From Roseovarius sp. UBA6217 (GTDB lineage: Bacteria > Pseudomonadota > Alphaproteobacteria > Rhodobacterales > Rhodobacteraceae): a stretch of 13,570 nt of DNA. The DNA lies in assembly GCA_002421985.1 (NCBI GenBank), contig DISF01000066.1, forward strand, positions 1-13,570, given 5' to 3'. Made by a program: the position numbers and the translations under genes. Within the stretch, counting starts at the first letter, position 1; the number at the start of each line of letters is the position of its first letter. The notes under the pieces are model-generated. The model did no database searches. It had not been told where the DNA came from and saw only the letters and a list, made by a program, of their open reading frames with translations. This document shows, piece after piece, positions 1-5,507 of the stretch.

Positions 1-11
1 CTAAAGAGGTC
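1..11 (+). promoter_or_regulatory. Probable 3' end of a SAM-II riboswitch before metZ (partial)
   Basis: The window opens with CTAAAGAGG. From memory, SAM-II riboswitches end in a conserved GCTAAA(A/G)-type strand that closes the pseudoknot, and in alphaproteobacteria they sit before methionine genes such as metA and metZ. Position and gene context fit, but only about 10 bases lie inside the window, so the aptamer itself cannot be seen. This is an inference from a short match plus context. Confidence 0.35.
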
Positions 12-16
12 AGGAG

Positions 17-54
17 AAAGCCCCCTTTCGCTTGACCGCGGACGGGGCTTTTTT
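17..54 (+). terminator. Intrinsic terminator in the metZ leader
   Basis: The arm AAAGCCCC (17-24) pairs with GGGGCTTT (44-51), with a 19-nt loop, and the run of T continues to 54. This is a standard Rho-independent terminator. It ends only 27 nt before the metZ start codon, with the metZ ribosome binding site (GGAGG, 71-75) in between. It could end an upstream transcript, but together with the CTAAAGAGG at the window start it fits the expression platform of a riboswitch controlling metZ. Confidence 0.75.
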
Positions 55-81
55 GTTGGGCGATGCGCCCGGAGGACGGAT

Positions 82-1248
82 ATGAAAACACGCACGAAAC
101 TGGTGCATGGCGGCACAAGGCGCAGCCAGTATGGCGAGGTGAGCGAGGCGCTTTTCCTTACCCAGGGCTTTGTTTATGACAGCGCCGAGGCGGCGGAGGC
201 GCGCTTCATCGAGGCGGGGCCGGATGAATTCATCTATGCGCGCTATGGCAACCCCACCGTGGCTATGTTCGAGGAACGCATCGCCGCGCTTGAAGGGGCC
301 GAGGATGCCTTTGCCACCGCCAGCGGCATGGCGGCGGTGTCGGGTGCGCTCACGTCGATGCTGCGGGCGGGCGATCATGTGGTCGCGGCGCGCGCGCTTT
401 TCGGCTCGTGCCTTTACGTGCTCGAAGAAGTGCTGACGCGATTCGGGGTCGAGGTGACATTCGTCGATGGCACCGATATGGGGCAATGGCGCGCGGCGAT
501 CCGCCCCGGCACCAAGGCCGTCTTCTTCGAGACGGTGGCCAACCCGACGCTGGAGGTGGTGGATATCGCCGCCGTGGCCGGGATCGCGCACGCGGCGGGG
601 GCCACCGTGATGGTGGACAATGTCTTTGCCACGCCGGTCTATTCTCAGGCCATTGCGCAGGGGGCCGATGTGGTGATCTATTCGGCGACCAAGCATATCG
701 ACGGGCAGGGGCGCTGCCTTGGCGGGGTGGTGCTGGGCACGCGCGCGTTCATCCGCAAGGTGCTGGAGCCTTACATGAAACATACCGGCGGCGCGCTCTC
801 GCCGTTCAACGCCTGGGTGATGCTCAAGGGGCTGGAGACGATCGACCTGCGCGTGCGCGCGCAATCCGCCACTGCCCAGACCATCGCCGAGACGCTGGCG
901 GGGGATGCGCGGGTGCAGGTGATCTATCCGGGGCTGGCGGACCATCCGCAACATGCGCTGGCGATGCGGCAGATGGGGCAGGGGGGCACGGTGATCGCGC
1001 TCGACATCAAGGGCGGGCAAGAGGCGGCGTTCCGCTTTCTCAACGCGCTGGATATCGTGCTGATTTCCAACAACCTGGGCGACGCCAAATCCATCATCAC
1101 CCATCCCGCCACCACCACCCATCAACGACTGCCCGCCGAGCAGAAGGCCGCGCTTGGCATCACGCCGGGGCTGGTGCGGCTCAGCGTCGGGCTGGAGGAT
1201 CCCGAGGACCTGATCGACGATCTGCGCGGCGCGCTCGATGCGGTGTGA
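82..1248 (+). CDS. metZ: O-succinylhomoserine sulfhydrylase MetZ
   Basis: This is a 388-aa PLP enzyme of the Cys/Met metabolism family, which makes homocysteine from O-succinylhomoserine (or the acetyl ester) and sulfide in cytosolic methionine synthesis. Visible landmarks are YARYGNPT (52-59, contacts from the neighbouring subunit), SGMAA (81-85, PLP phosphate grip), D179 in VMVDN (pairs with the PLP ring nitrogen) and K204 in SATKHIDGQG (Schiff-base lysine). The length is normal. ATG 82 is supported by GGAGG at 71-75. The family also includes MetB, MetC and MetY; the short length, TQGFVYDSAEAAEARF start and SATKHIDGQGR loop favour MetZ. The substrate ester cannot be read from sequence. Regulation is probably by the leader terminator and a SAM-responsive element upstream. 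Confidence 0.9.
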   Translation: MKTRTKLVHGGTRRSQYGEVSEALFLTQGFVYDSAEAAEARFIEAGPDEFIYARYGNPTVAMFEERIAALEGAEDAFATASGMAAVSGALTSMLRAGDHVVAARALFGSCLYVLEEVLTRFGVEVTFVDGTDMGQWRAAIRPGTKAVFFETVANPTLEVVDIAAVAGIAHAAGATVMVDNVFATPVYSQAIAQGADVVIYSATKHIDGQGRCLGGVVLGTRAFIRKVLEPYMKHTGGALSPFNAWVMLKGLETIDLRVRAQSATAQTIAETLAGDARVQVIYPGLADHPQHALAMRQMGQGGTVIALDIKGGQEAAFRFLNALDIVLISNNLGDAKSIITHPATTTHQRLPAEQKAALGITPGLVRLSVGLEDPEDLIDDLRGALDAV

Positions 1249-1284
1249 TCCGTCCTGCCGCTTTTCGCGTATGAACCTACGCGA

Positions 1285-1312
1285 TTGGAAATCCGGCGGG
1301 AAACCATATATG
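1285..1312 (+). promoter_or_regulatory. Candidate sigma-70 promoter of folE2
   Basis: TTGGAA (1285-1290) and TATATG (1307-1312) are separated by 16 bp, and the predicted start of transcription is near 1319, 28 nt before the folE2 ATG. The -10 element lies inside the palindrome at 1302-1315, so a protein bound there would block the promoter. The match to consensus is moderate. Confidence 0.4.
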
Positions 1313-1319
1313 GTTGCCC
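1298..1319. promoter_or_regulatory. Perfect palindrome before folE2, possible operator
   Basis: AACCATATATGGTT (1302-1315) is a perfect 14-bp palindrome. It is flanked by GGG (1298-1300) and CCC (1317-1319), which extends the dyad to 22 bp with one mismatched pair. It is AT-rich in a GC-rich genome and overlaps the candidate -10 element. I do not recognise the regulator; it does not match the Zur site pattern I know. It may also simply be a hairpin in the 5' leader. Confidence 0.4.
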
Positions 1320-1346
1320 TCGGGATAGTGGACAGGGAACGCTTGC

Positions 1347-2447
1347 ATGAATATCCACCCCTCTGAGATGTCGCCGACCCCGGACCGGGACGAAGCCAAG
1401 GCCGCGCTCGACCGGCTGCGCAAATGGGCCGTGTCGGCCACACCCGAGGAAGTGGCCGATCTTGATCCGGCCATTGCCCGGCTTCTGCCCGATGCAGCGG
1501 TGGCGAACTATCCGGTGCTGGCGCGCGTATATCCCGAGGATTTCACCGCCGACGAGGGCTATCGCGCCACGCTCCCCGATCTTCAGAACGGGCCATCCTC
1601 GCTCATCCGCGGCACGCGGCAGCATCTGCAACATGTGGGTATTTCCAATTTCCGCCTGCCGATCCGCTATCACACCCGAGACAATGGCGATCTCCTGCTT
1701 GAAACCTCGGTCACCGGCACGGTGAGCCTTGAGGCGGGCAAGAAGGGCATCAACATGTCGCGCATCATGCGCAGCTTTTACAAGCACGCCGAAAAGACCT
1801 TCAGCCTTGAGGTGATGGCGGCGGCGCTCGATGATTATCTCACCGATCTCGACAGCGTCGATGCGCGGCTTCAGATGCGGTTTTCCTACCCGATGAAGGT
1901 GGAGGCACTGCGCTCGGGGCTGGTCGGGTATCAGTATTACGATATCGCGCTGGAACTGGTGGATGCGGGCGGCGTGCGGAGCAAGCTGATGCATCTTGAT
2001 TACGTCTATGCCTCGACCTGCCCCTGTTCGCTGGAACTGAGCGAGCACGCGCGCCGCGCGCGCGGGCAGTTGGCGACGCCGCATTCGCAACGCTCGGTCG
2101 CGCGTATCTCGGTCGAGGTGGTGGAGGGCGATTGCCTGTGGTTCGAAGACCTGATCGAGCTTGCGCGCCGCGCCGTGCCCACCGAGACGCAGGTGATGGT
2201 GAAACGCGAGGACGAGCAGGCCTTTGCCGAGTTGAACGCCGCCAACCCGATTTTCGTCGAGGATGCGGCGCGGCTTTTCTGCGAGCAATTGCTGGCAGAG
2301 CCGCGGATCGGCGATTTCCGGGTCGTCGCAAGCCATCAGGAGAGCCTGCACAGCCACGACGCGGTGAGCGTGCTGACCGAGGGTAAGACCTTTGATGCGC
2401 TGAGCCTTGATCCGCGGCTGTTTCACACGCTGGTGCATGGCGGCTAG
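1347..2447 (+). CDS. folE2: GTP cyclohydrolase IB (FolE2)
   Basis: This 366-aa protein belongs to the type IB GTP cyclohydrolase family (COG1469), which converts GTP to 7,8-dihydroneopterin triphosphate, the first step of folate (and queuosine precursor) synthesis. Family marks are GKKGINMSR (131-139), STCPCS (223-228, with metal-ligand cysteine C225 or C227), PHSQRS (245-250) and the ESLHSHDAV motif near the C-terminus. Unlike FolE (type IA), FolE2 can use metals other than zinc. Some bacteria keep it as a zinc-shortage spare, but in many alphaproteobacteria it is the main enzyme; which applies here cannot be told. ATG 1347 follows an AGGGAA-type ribosome site (1334-1339). It is 98 bp downstream of metZ, with its own likely promoter. 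Confidence 0.93.
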   Translation: MNIHPSEMSPTPDRDEAKAALDRLRKWAVSATPEEVADLDPAIARLLPDAAVANYPVLARVYPEDFTADEGYRATLPDLQNGPSSLIRGTRQHLQHVGISNFRLPIRYHTRDNGDLLLETSVTGTVSLEAGKKGINMSRIMRSFYKHAEKTFSLEVMAAALDDYLTDLDSVDARLQMRFSYPMKVEALRSGLVGYQYYDIALELVDAGGVRSKLMHLDYVYASTCPCSLELSEHARRARGQLATPHSQRSVARISVEVVEGDCLWFEDLIELARRAVPTETQVMVKREDEQAFAELNAANPIFVEDAARLFCEQLLAEPRIGDFRVVASHQESLHSHDAVSVLTEGKTFDALSLDPRLFHTLVHGG

Positions 2448-2508
2448 GCAGATTGTCCGGTCTGATCGCGGGATCGGCGGGATTTCGCCGCAGGCGCATA
2501 ATGTGATT

Positions 2509-2521
2509 TGACCTCGGGTCA
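2509..2521. repeat. Short inverted repeat TGACC-TCG-GGTCA
   Basis: A 13-bp dyad with 5-bp arms lies directly next to the PhaR-like palindrome at 2522-2544. The TTGACC at 2508-2513 also resembles a -35 element, but no convincing -10 element stands 16-18 bp downstream. It could be an operator half of the same control region, or chance. Confidence 0.3.
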
Positions 2522-2544
2522 CCTTTGCTGCGATGCAGCAAGGG
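2522..2544. promoter_or_regulatory. PhaR-type operator CTGC-GAT-GCAG
   Basis: Arms CCTTTGCTGC (2522-2531) and GCAGCAAGGG (2535-2544) form a near-perfect dyad around GAT. Its core, CTGC-N3-GCAG (2528-2538), is the consensus reported for PhaR, the repressor of phasin and other polyhydroxyalkanoate (PHA) genes in Rhodobacter and Paracoccus. It lies 72 bp before the likely start of the next gene. The core match is exact, but 8 defined bases can occur by chance; the longer dyad makes that less likely. Confidence 0.5.
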
Positions 2545-2615
2545 CCAAGCTGGTTACGCGTTTGTCATTTGTGCGTGCGACCATCACCATGACCAGACAG
2601 GAAGGACCAGACAGA

Positions 2616-3104
2616 ATGCTTGCACCCGATCTTCCGCTCAAGCTCTCGGCGGCGGGTATCCGCCTGACCGGATATGTCATCGAAACGCAGTTGCGCGTCG
2701 CGCGCGTCTTTACCGAGGCGGGGCTTCAGGCTTTGCCCTTTGCAAAGCGCCCGGCGGCGCGACCGGCCCCGGCACCCGCACGCAAACCGGCCGCTGTGTT
2801 GCCCAGGACGAACCCCGCGCCCAAGGTCGAGGCTGTGACGCCCGCCCCGAAGCCTGCGCCCGAGGCCGAGGCGGCGAGGCCAGCACCGCAGCCTGCACCC
2901 AAGGCCGAGGTGGCGAAGCCCGCGCCGCAACCCGCGCCGAAGCCCGAGGCTGTGATGCCCGCGCCGGTGGCCCCCGCCGCGCAAGCCGCACCTGCGAAGC
3001 CTGCGCCGAAGGCGGAAGCAGCGCCTACCGAGGCCAAGCGTCAGCGCGTGCCCTCGGCACCGCCCGCAATGCCGGTCAGGGGCGAGAAAGTCGATACGAA
3101 ATAA
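2616..3104 (+). CDS. Small protein with a helical head and Pro/Ala/Lys-rich repeat tail, possibly phasin-related
   Basis: I do not recognise a family with certainty. From ATG 2616 (AGGAAGGA at 2599-2606) the product is 162 aa; an in-frame ATG at 2589 is an alternative. Residues 1-42 look amphipathic and helical (LPLKLSAAGIRLTGY, then VIETQLRVARVFTEAGL). From about 45 on the protein is almost only Pro, Ala, Lys and Glu, with three 13-residue units (76-114), and should be disordered. No signal peptide is evident. Similar PAKP tails occur on some PHA-granule proteins that bind DNA or surfaces, and a PhaR-type operator lies upstream, so a granule-surface role is a reasonable guess. There is no direct evidence for it in the protein itself. 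Confidence 0.65.
   Translation: MLAPDLPLKLSAAGIRLTGYVIETQLRVARVFTEAGLQALPFAKRPAARPAPAPARKPAAVLPRTNPAPKVEAVTPAPKPAPEAEAARPAPQPAPKAEVAKPAPQPAPKPEAVMPAPVAPAAQAAPAKPAPKAEAAPTEAKRQRVPSAPPAMPVRGEKVDTK
2841..2957 (+). repeat. Three tandem 39-bp units in the coding sequence
   Basis: Residues 76-88, 89-101 and 102-114 of the Pro-rich protein are three consecutive 13-residue units of the form PAPxPAPxxExxx (for example PAPQPAPKAEVAK). The DNA units are imperfect copies. Degenerate partial units flank them. Copy number could vary between strains by slippage. Confidence 0.7.
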
Positions 3105-3115
3105 GAGCTTGCAAA

Positions 3116-3140
3116 CCGGGATGCGTTTGTCGCAACCCGG
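3116..3140 (+). terminator. Hairpin after the Pro-rich gene, weak terminator
   Basis: CCGGGATGCG (3116-3125) pairs with CGCAACCCGG (3131-3140) with one mismatch and a 5-nt TTTGT loop, 12 bp after the stop codon. No T run follows, so it may stabilise the 3' end rather than terminate. Confidence 0.35.
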
Positions 3141-3227
3141 ATATTCGGTATTGTCACTCGTATTCCGCGCGGGCGCGTCCTAGGTCTGGGGCAGGGAGGG
3201 AACACATCACATCCGTGAGGTTTCCAA

Positions 3228-3461
3228 ATGTCGAACATCACCACCAATCTTTCCGAATCATCCCTGCAATCACCCCGGCGTGGCTTTCTCGCACGGCTCG
3301 CGGCGGGGCTTGTGCGCGCCATCGAAAGCTCTGCCCGTGTGCAGTCGCGCCGCGCGCGGATCGAGGCGCTCGAGGCCAAATCAGACGCCGAACTGGCGCG
3401 GCTTGGCATCGCGCGTGACCAGATCGTCTATTACGTCTTCAAGGATCTGTTTTACGTCTGA
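3228..3461 (+). CDS. DUF1127 family small protein
   Basis: This 77-aa basic protein has the DUF1127 core near its C-terminus: an Arg-rich helix (QSRRARIEALEAKSDAELARL), then LGIARDQI and a YYVFKDLF tail. Short DUF1127 proteins are abundant in alphaproteobacteria. Some are RNA-binding regulators linked to small-RNA turnover, phosphate or stress responses, but the role of this one is unknown. ATG 3228 is supported by GTGAGG (3215-3220). It is a single-gene unit, closed by the hairpin at 3482-3513; no convincing promoter could be fixed in 3141-3214. Confidence 0.85.
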   Translation: MSNITTNLSESSLQSPRRGFLARLAAGLVRAIESSARVQSRRARIEALEAKSDAELARLGIARDQIVYYVFKDLFYV

Positions 3462-3481
3462 TTCGCAACGCGATCATGCAA

Positions 3482-3513
3482 AAGGGCCCGGTGCAGCACA
3501 GCGCCGGGCCCTT
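3482..3513 (+). terminator. Strong GC hairpin terminator after the DUF1127 gene
   Basis: AAGGGCCCGG (3482-3491) and CCGGGCCCTT (3504-3513) are perfectly complementary. The stem extends inward by three more pairs (one G-U), leaving a 6-nt AGCACA loop. It starts 21 nt after the stop codon. The T run is short (CTT then GCCATT), but the stem is very stable, and the A-rich 5' side could let it work on both strands. Confidence 0.7.
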
Positions 3514-3622
3514 GCCATTCGCAGGCCACCGGACCAGACGGAAGCGTGGGCAACCGCTACGAGGGGCGGCGCGCGCGCATGGCGCTTGACACAGTCTCGG
3601 CCTGCGGCCAACGGTGCGCCCC

Positions 3623-5071
3623 ATGTTCGATGTGCGACCCGTGGGATATCTTGTCGGGCTCATGGTGCTGGCCATGAGCGCGACCATGCTGTTGCCGCTG
3701 CTCGTCGATCTCGCCGAGGGGCGGGGGCATTGGACTGTCTTTGCCGAAAGCATGATCGTCACCGGCCTCACAGGCGGGCTGGTGGCGCTGTCATGCCGCA
3801 ATTCCATCGGGCAGGGCTTGAGCATTCAGCAGGCCTTTCTTCTGACCACCACGGTCTGGGTGGTGCTGCCGCTCTTCGGGGCGCTGCCCTTCATGCTGGG
3901 CGAGACCGGGCTGGGGTGGACCGATGCGCTGTTCGAATCGATGTCGGGGATGACCACCACCGGCACCACGGTGATCTCGGGGCTTGATGGCCTGCCCAAG
4001 GGGCTGTTGTTGTGGCGCGGCCTCCTGCAATGGCTGGGCGGGCTCGGGATCGTCATCGTGGCGCTGGTTTTCCTGCCCGAGATGCGGGTGGGCGGGATGC
4101 AATTCTTCCGCTCCGAGGGGTTTGACACGTTCGGCAAGGCGCTGCCGCGCACCATCGACATCTCGAAAGGGGTGCTCAACGTCTATCTGGTTTTGACGCT
4201 GGCCTGCACATTCGCCTATTTCGCCCTCGGGATGGGGGTGTTCGATGCCACAGTGCACGCGCTCACCACCGTGGCGACGGGCGGTTTCTCGACGCGAGAT
4301 GCGTCTTTCGGGGCGTATTCGGCGGGGCTGCAATATGCCTGCATCGTATTCATGACACTTGCCACGCTGCCCTTCGTGCGGCTGATGCAGGGGGTGCAGG
4401 GGCAATTGCGCCCGCTTTGGCAGGACAGCCAGGTGCGCACCTATCTGCGCTGGCTGGCATATGCTGCCCTGTTGATCGTGGGCTACGAGGTGGCGGTCAG
4501 CGGCCATATCGACGAGGAGGGCGTGCGCGCGCGGCTTTTCAACATGGTGTCGATCTTTTCCGGCACCGGGTTTGGCGATGGCGACGTGACGGCCTGGGGC
4601 AGCTTTCCCTTCGTGATCCTGATCGCGGTGGGCGCGATTGGCGGCTGCACCGGATCGACCGGATGCTCGATCAAGATTTTCCGCTATCAGCTCATGCTGC
4701 GCGCGTTGGGCCAGCAGGCGCGGCGGATCTTTCACCCGTCTTCGGTGATGGTGCTGCGCCACGAGGGGCGGCGGGTCGAGGATGAGGTGCTGCAATCGGT
4801 GATGCTTTTGTTCACCGTTTATATCCTGTCGCTGGGCATCTTCTCGGTGGCGCTGGAACTGACCGGGCTGACGCTGATCGAATCGGTTTCCGGCGCGTGG
4901 ACGGCGATTTTCAACATCGGCCCGGCCTTTGGCCCCAGCGTGGGCGCGACCGGATCGCTACAGGCCTTCCCCGATGCGGCGAAGGCGCTGATGATCCTCG
5001 CCATGCTGATGGGGCGGCTGGAAATCCTCGCGGTTCTGGTGCTGATCCTGCCACGCTTCTGGCGGCCCTGA
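3623..5071 (+). CDS. trkH: TrkH-type potassium uptake membrane subunit
   Basis: This 482-aa inner-membrane protein is a TrkH/KtrB-type K+ translocator built from four pore repeats. The four filter segments are visible: TTTGTTV (111-117), TVATGGFST (216-224), SGTGFGDGD (313-321) and NIGPAFG (431-437). Loops GGCTGSTGCS (340-349) and the family's long hydrophobic segments fit. The partner is usually the NAD-binding TrkA ring, which is not in this window. The start is uncertain: ATG 3623 gives MFDVRPVGYLVGL, typical of the family, but no ribosome site is evident; GTG 3614 is in frame. A TTGACA (3586-3591) only 32 bp upstream would fit a very short or leaderless mRNA. A small hairpin (5071-5085) overlaps the stop codon. 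Confidence 0.92.
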   Translation: MFDVRPVGYLVGLMVLAMSATMLLPLLVDLAEGRGHWTVFAESMIVTGLTGGLVALSCRNSIGQGLSIQQAFLLTTTVWVVLPLFGALPFMLGETGLGWTDALFESMSGMTTTGTTVISGLDGLPKGLLLWRGLLQWLGGLGIVIVALVFLPEMRVGGMQFFRSEGFDTFGKALPRTIDISKGVLNVYLVLTLACTFAYFALGMGVFDATVHALTTVATGGFSTRDASFGAYSAGLQYACIVFMTLATLPFVRLMQGVQGQLRPLWQDSQVRTYLRWLAYAALLIVGYEVAVSGHIDEEGVRARLFNMVSIFSGTGFGDGDVTAWGSFPFVILIAVGAIGGCTGSTGCSIKIFRYQLMLRALGQQARRIFHPSSVMVLRHEGRRVEDEVLQSVMLLFTVYILSLGIFSVALELTGLTLIESVSGAWTAIFNIGPAFGPSVGATGSLQAFPDAAKALMILAMLMGRLEILAVLVLILPRFWRP

Positions 5072-5101
5072 GCGCGGGCCGCGCTGGCACCGCGCAAGGG
5101 G

Positions 5102-5410
5102 TCAATACACGTCGCGCCCGCCACGGGTGGCGATATAGGTGGGGCATTCGGGGCGCGCGGTGTTGATGATGAGATACCACACCACCTCGCCGGGCCGCCC
5201 CGTGCGCGAATATTCGCAACCCGACGGATGCGTCCACCATTGGCCGGGATGGGTTGCGGGGGGCATGATCTGGCTGGTGCCGCCGCGAATCGCGGTGGTA
5301 TAGCCGTGATCGGCCTGTTGCGCGGTGGCCGCAGAGACCATGAGGCCGAGCCCGGCGACGGGGGTGAGGACAGCGGCAAAGCCTGCGCCAAGGATGCGTT
5401 TGGGGGTCAT
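5102..5410 (-). CDS. Small secreted protein, unknown function
   Basis: I do not recognise this 102-aa product. It begins with a clear signal peptide (MTPKRILGAGFAAVL..., probable cut after ATA at 30/31). The mature part, about 72 aa, has two cysteines (C65, C89) that could form a disulfide in the periplasm, plus several Trp and Tyr residues (PGQWWTHPSG, VVWYLIINTA). The start at 5410 has a GGAGA ribosome site at the right distance, which favours it over upstream in-frame ATGs. It lies 97 bp downstream of the SPOR/pseudoprotease gene on the same strand and may be transcribed with it. It is convergent with trkH, 30 bp away. Confidence 0.7.
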   Translation of the reverse strand: MTPKRILGAGFAAVLTPVAGLGLMVSAATAQQADHGYTTAIRGGTSQIMPPATHPGQWWTHPSGCEYSRTGRPGEVVWYLIINTARPECPTYIATRGGRDVY

Positions 5411-5507
5411 GATATCGTCTCCGGCTGTGATTGGCCGGATCATTGCGCCCCTTTGCCTCGGCCCCGCCATGCCGCGAACATGGCGAAACCGTGGCGTTTG
5501 CCGCGAA

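Noticed and set aside
10..1443. 477-codon minus-strand frame opposite metZ
   Set aside because: It is a shadow of metZ that even crosses the leader terminator and the folE2 promoter; composition is non-protein-like.
1122..2522. 466-codon minus-strand frame opposite folE2
   Set aside because: It is the antisense shadow of folE2 and the end of metZ, with no recognisable motif or ribosome site.
2841..2957. CRISPR-like repeat array
   Set aside because: The 39-bp units are contiguous, without spacers, in frame and encode a PAPxPAP tail. They are coding tandem repeats.
5071..5085. Hairpin at the trkH stop codon as a terminator
   Set aside because: The stem is only 6 bp with no T run, and such GC hairpins are frequent by chance here.
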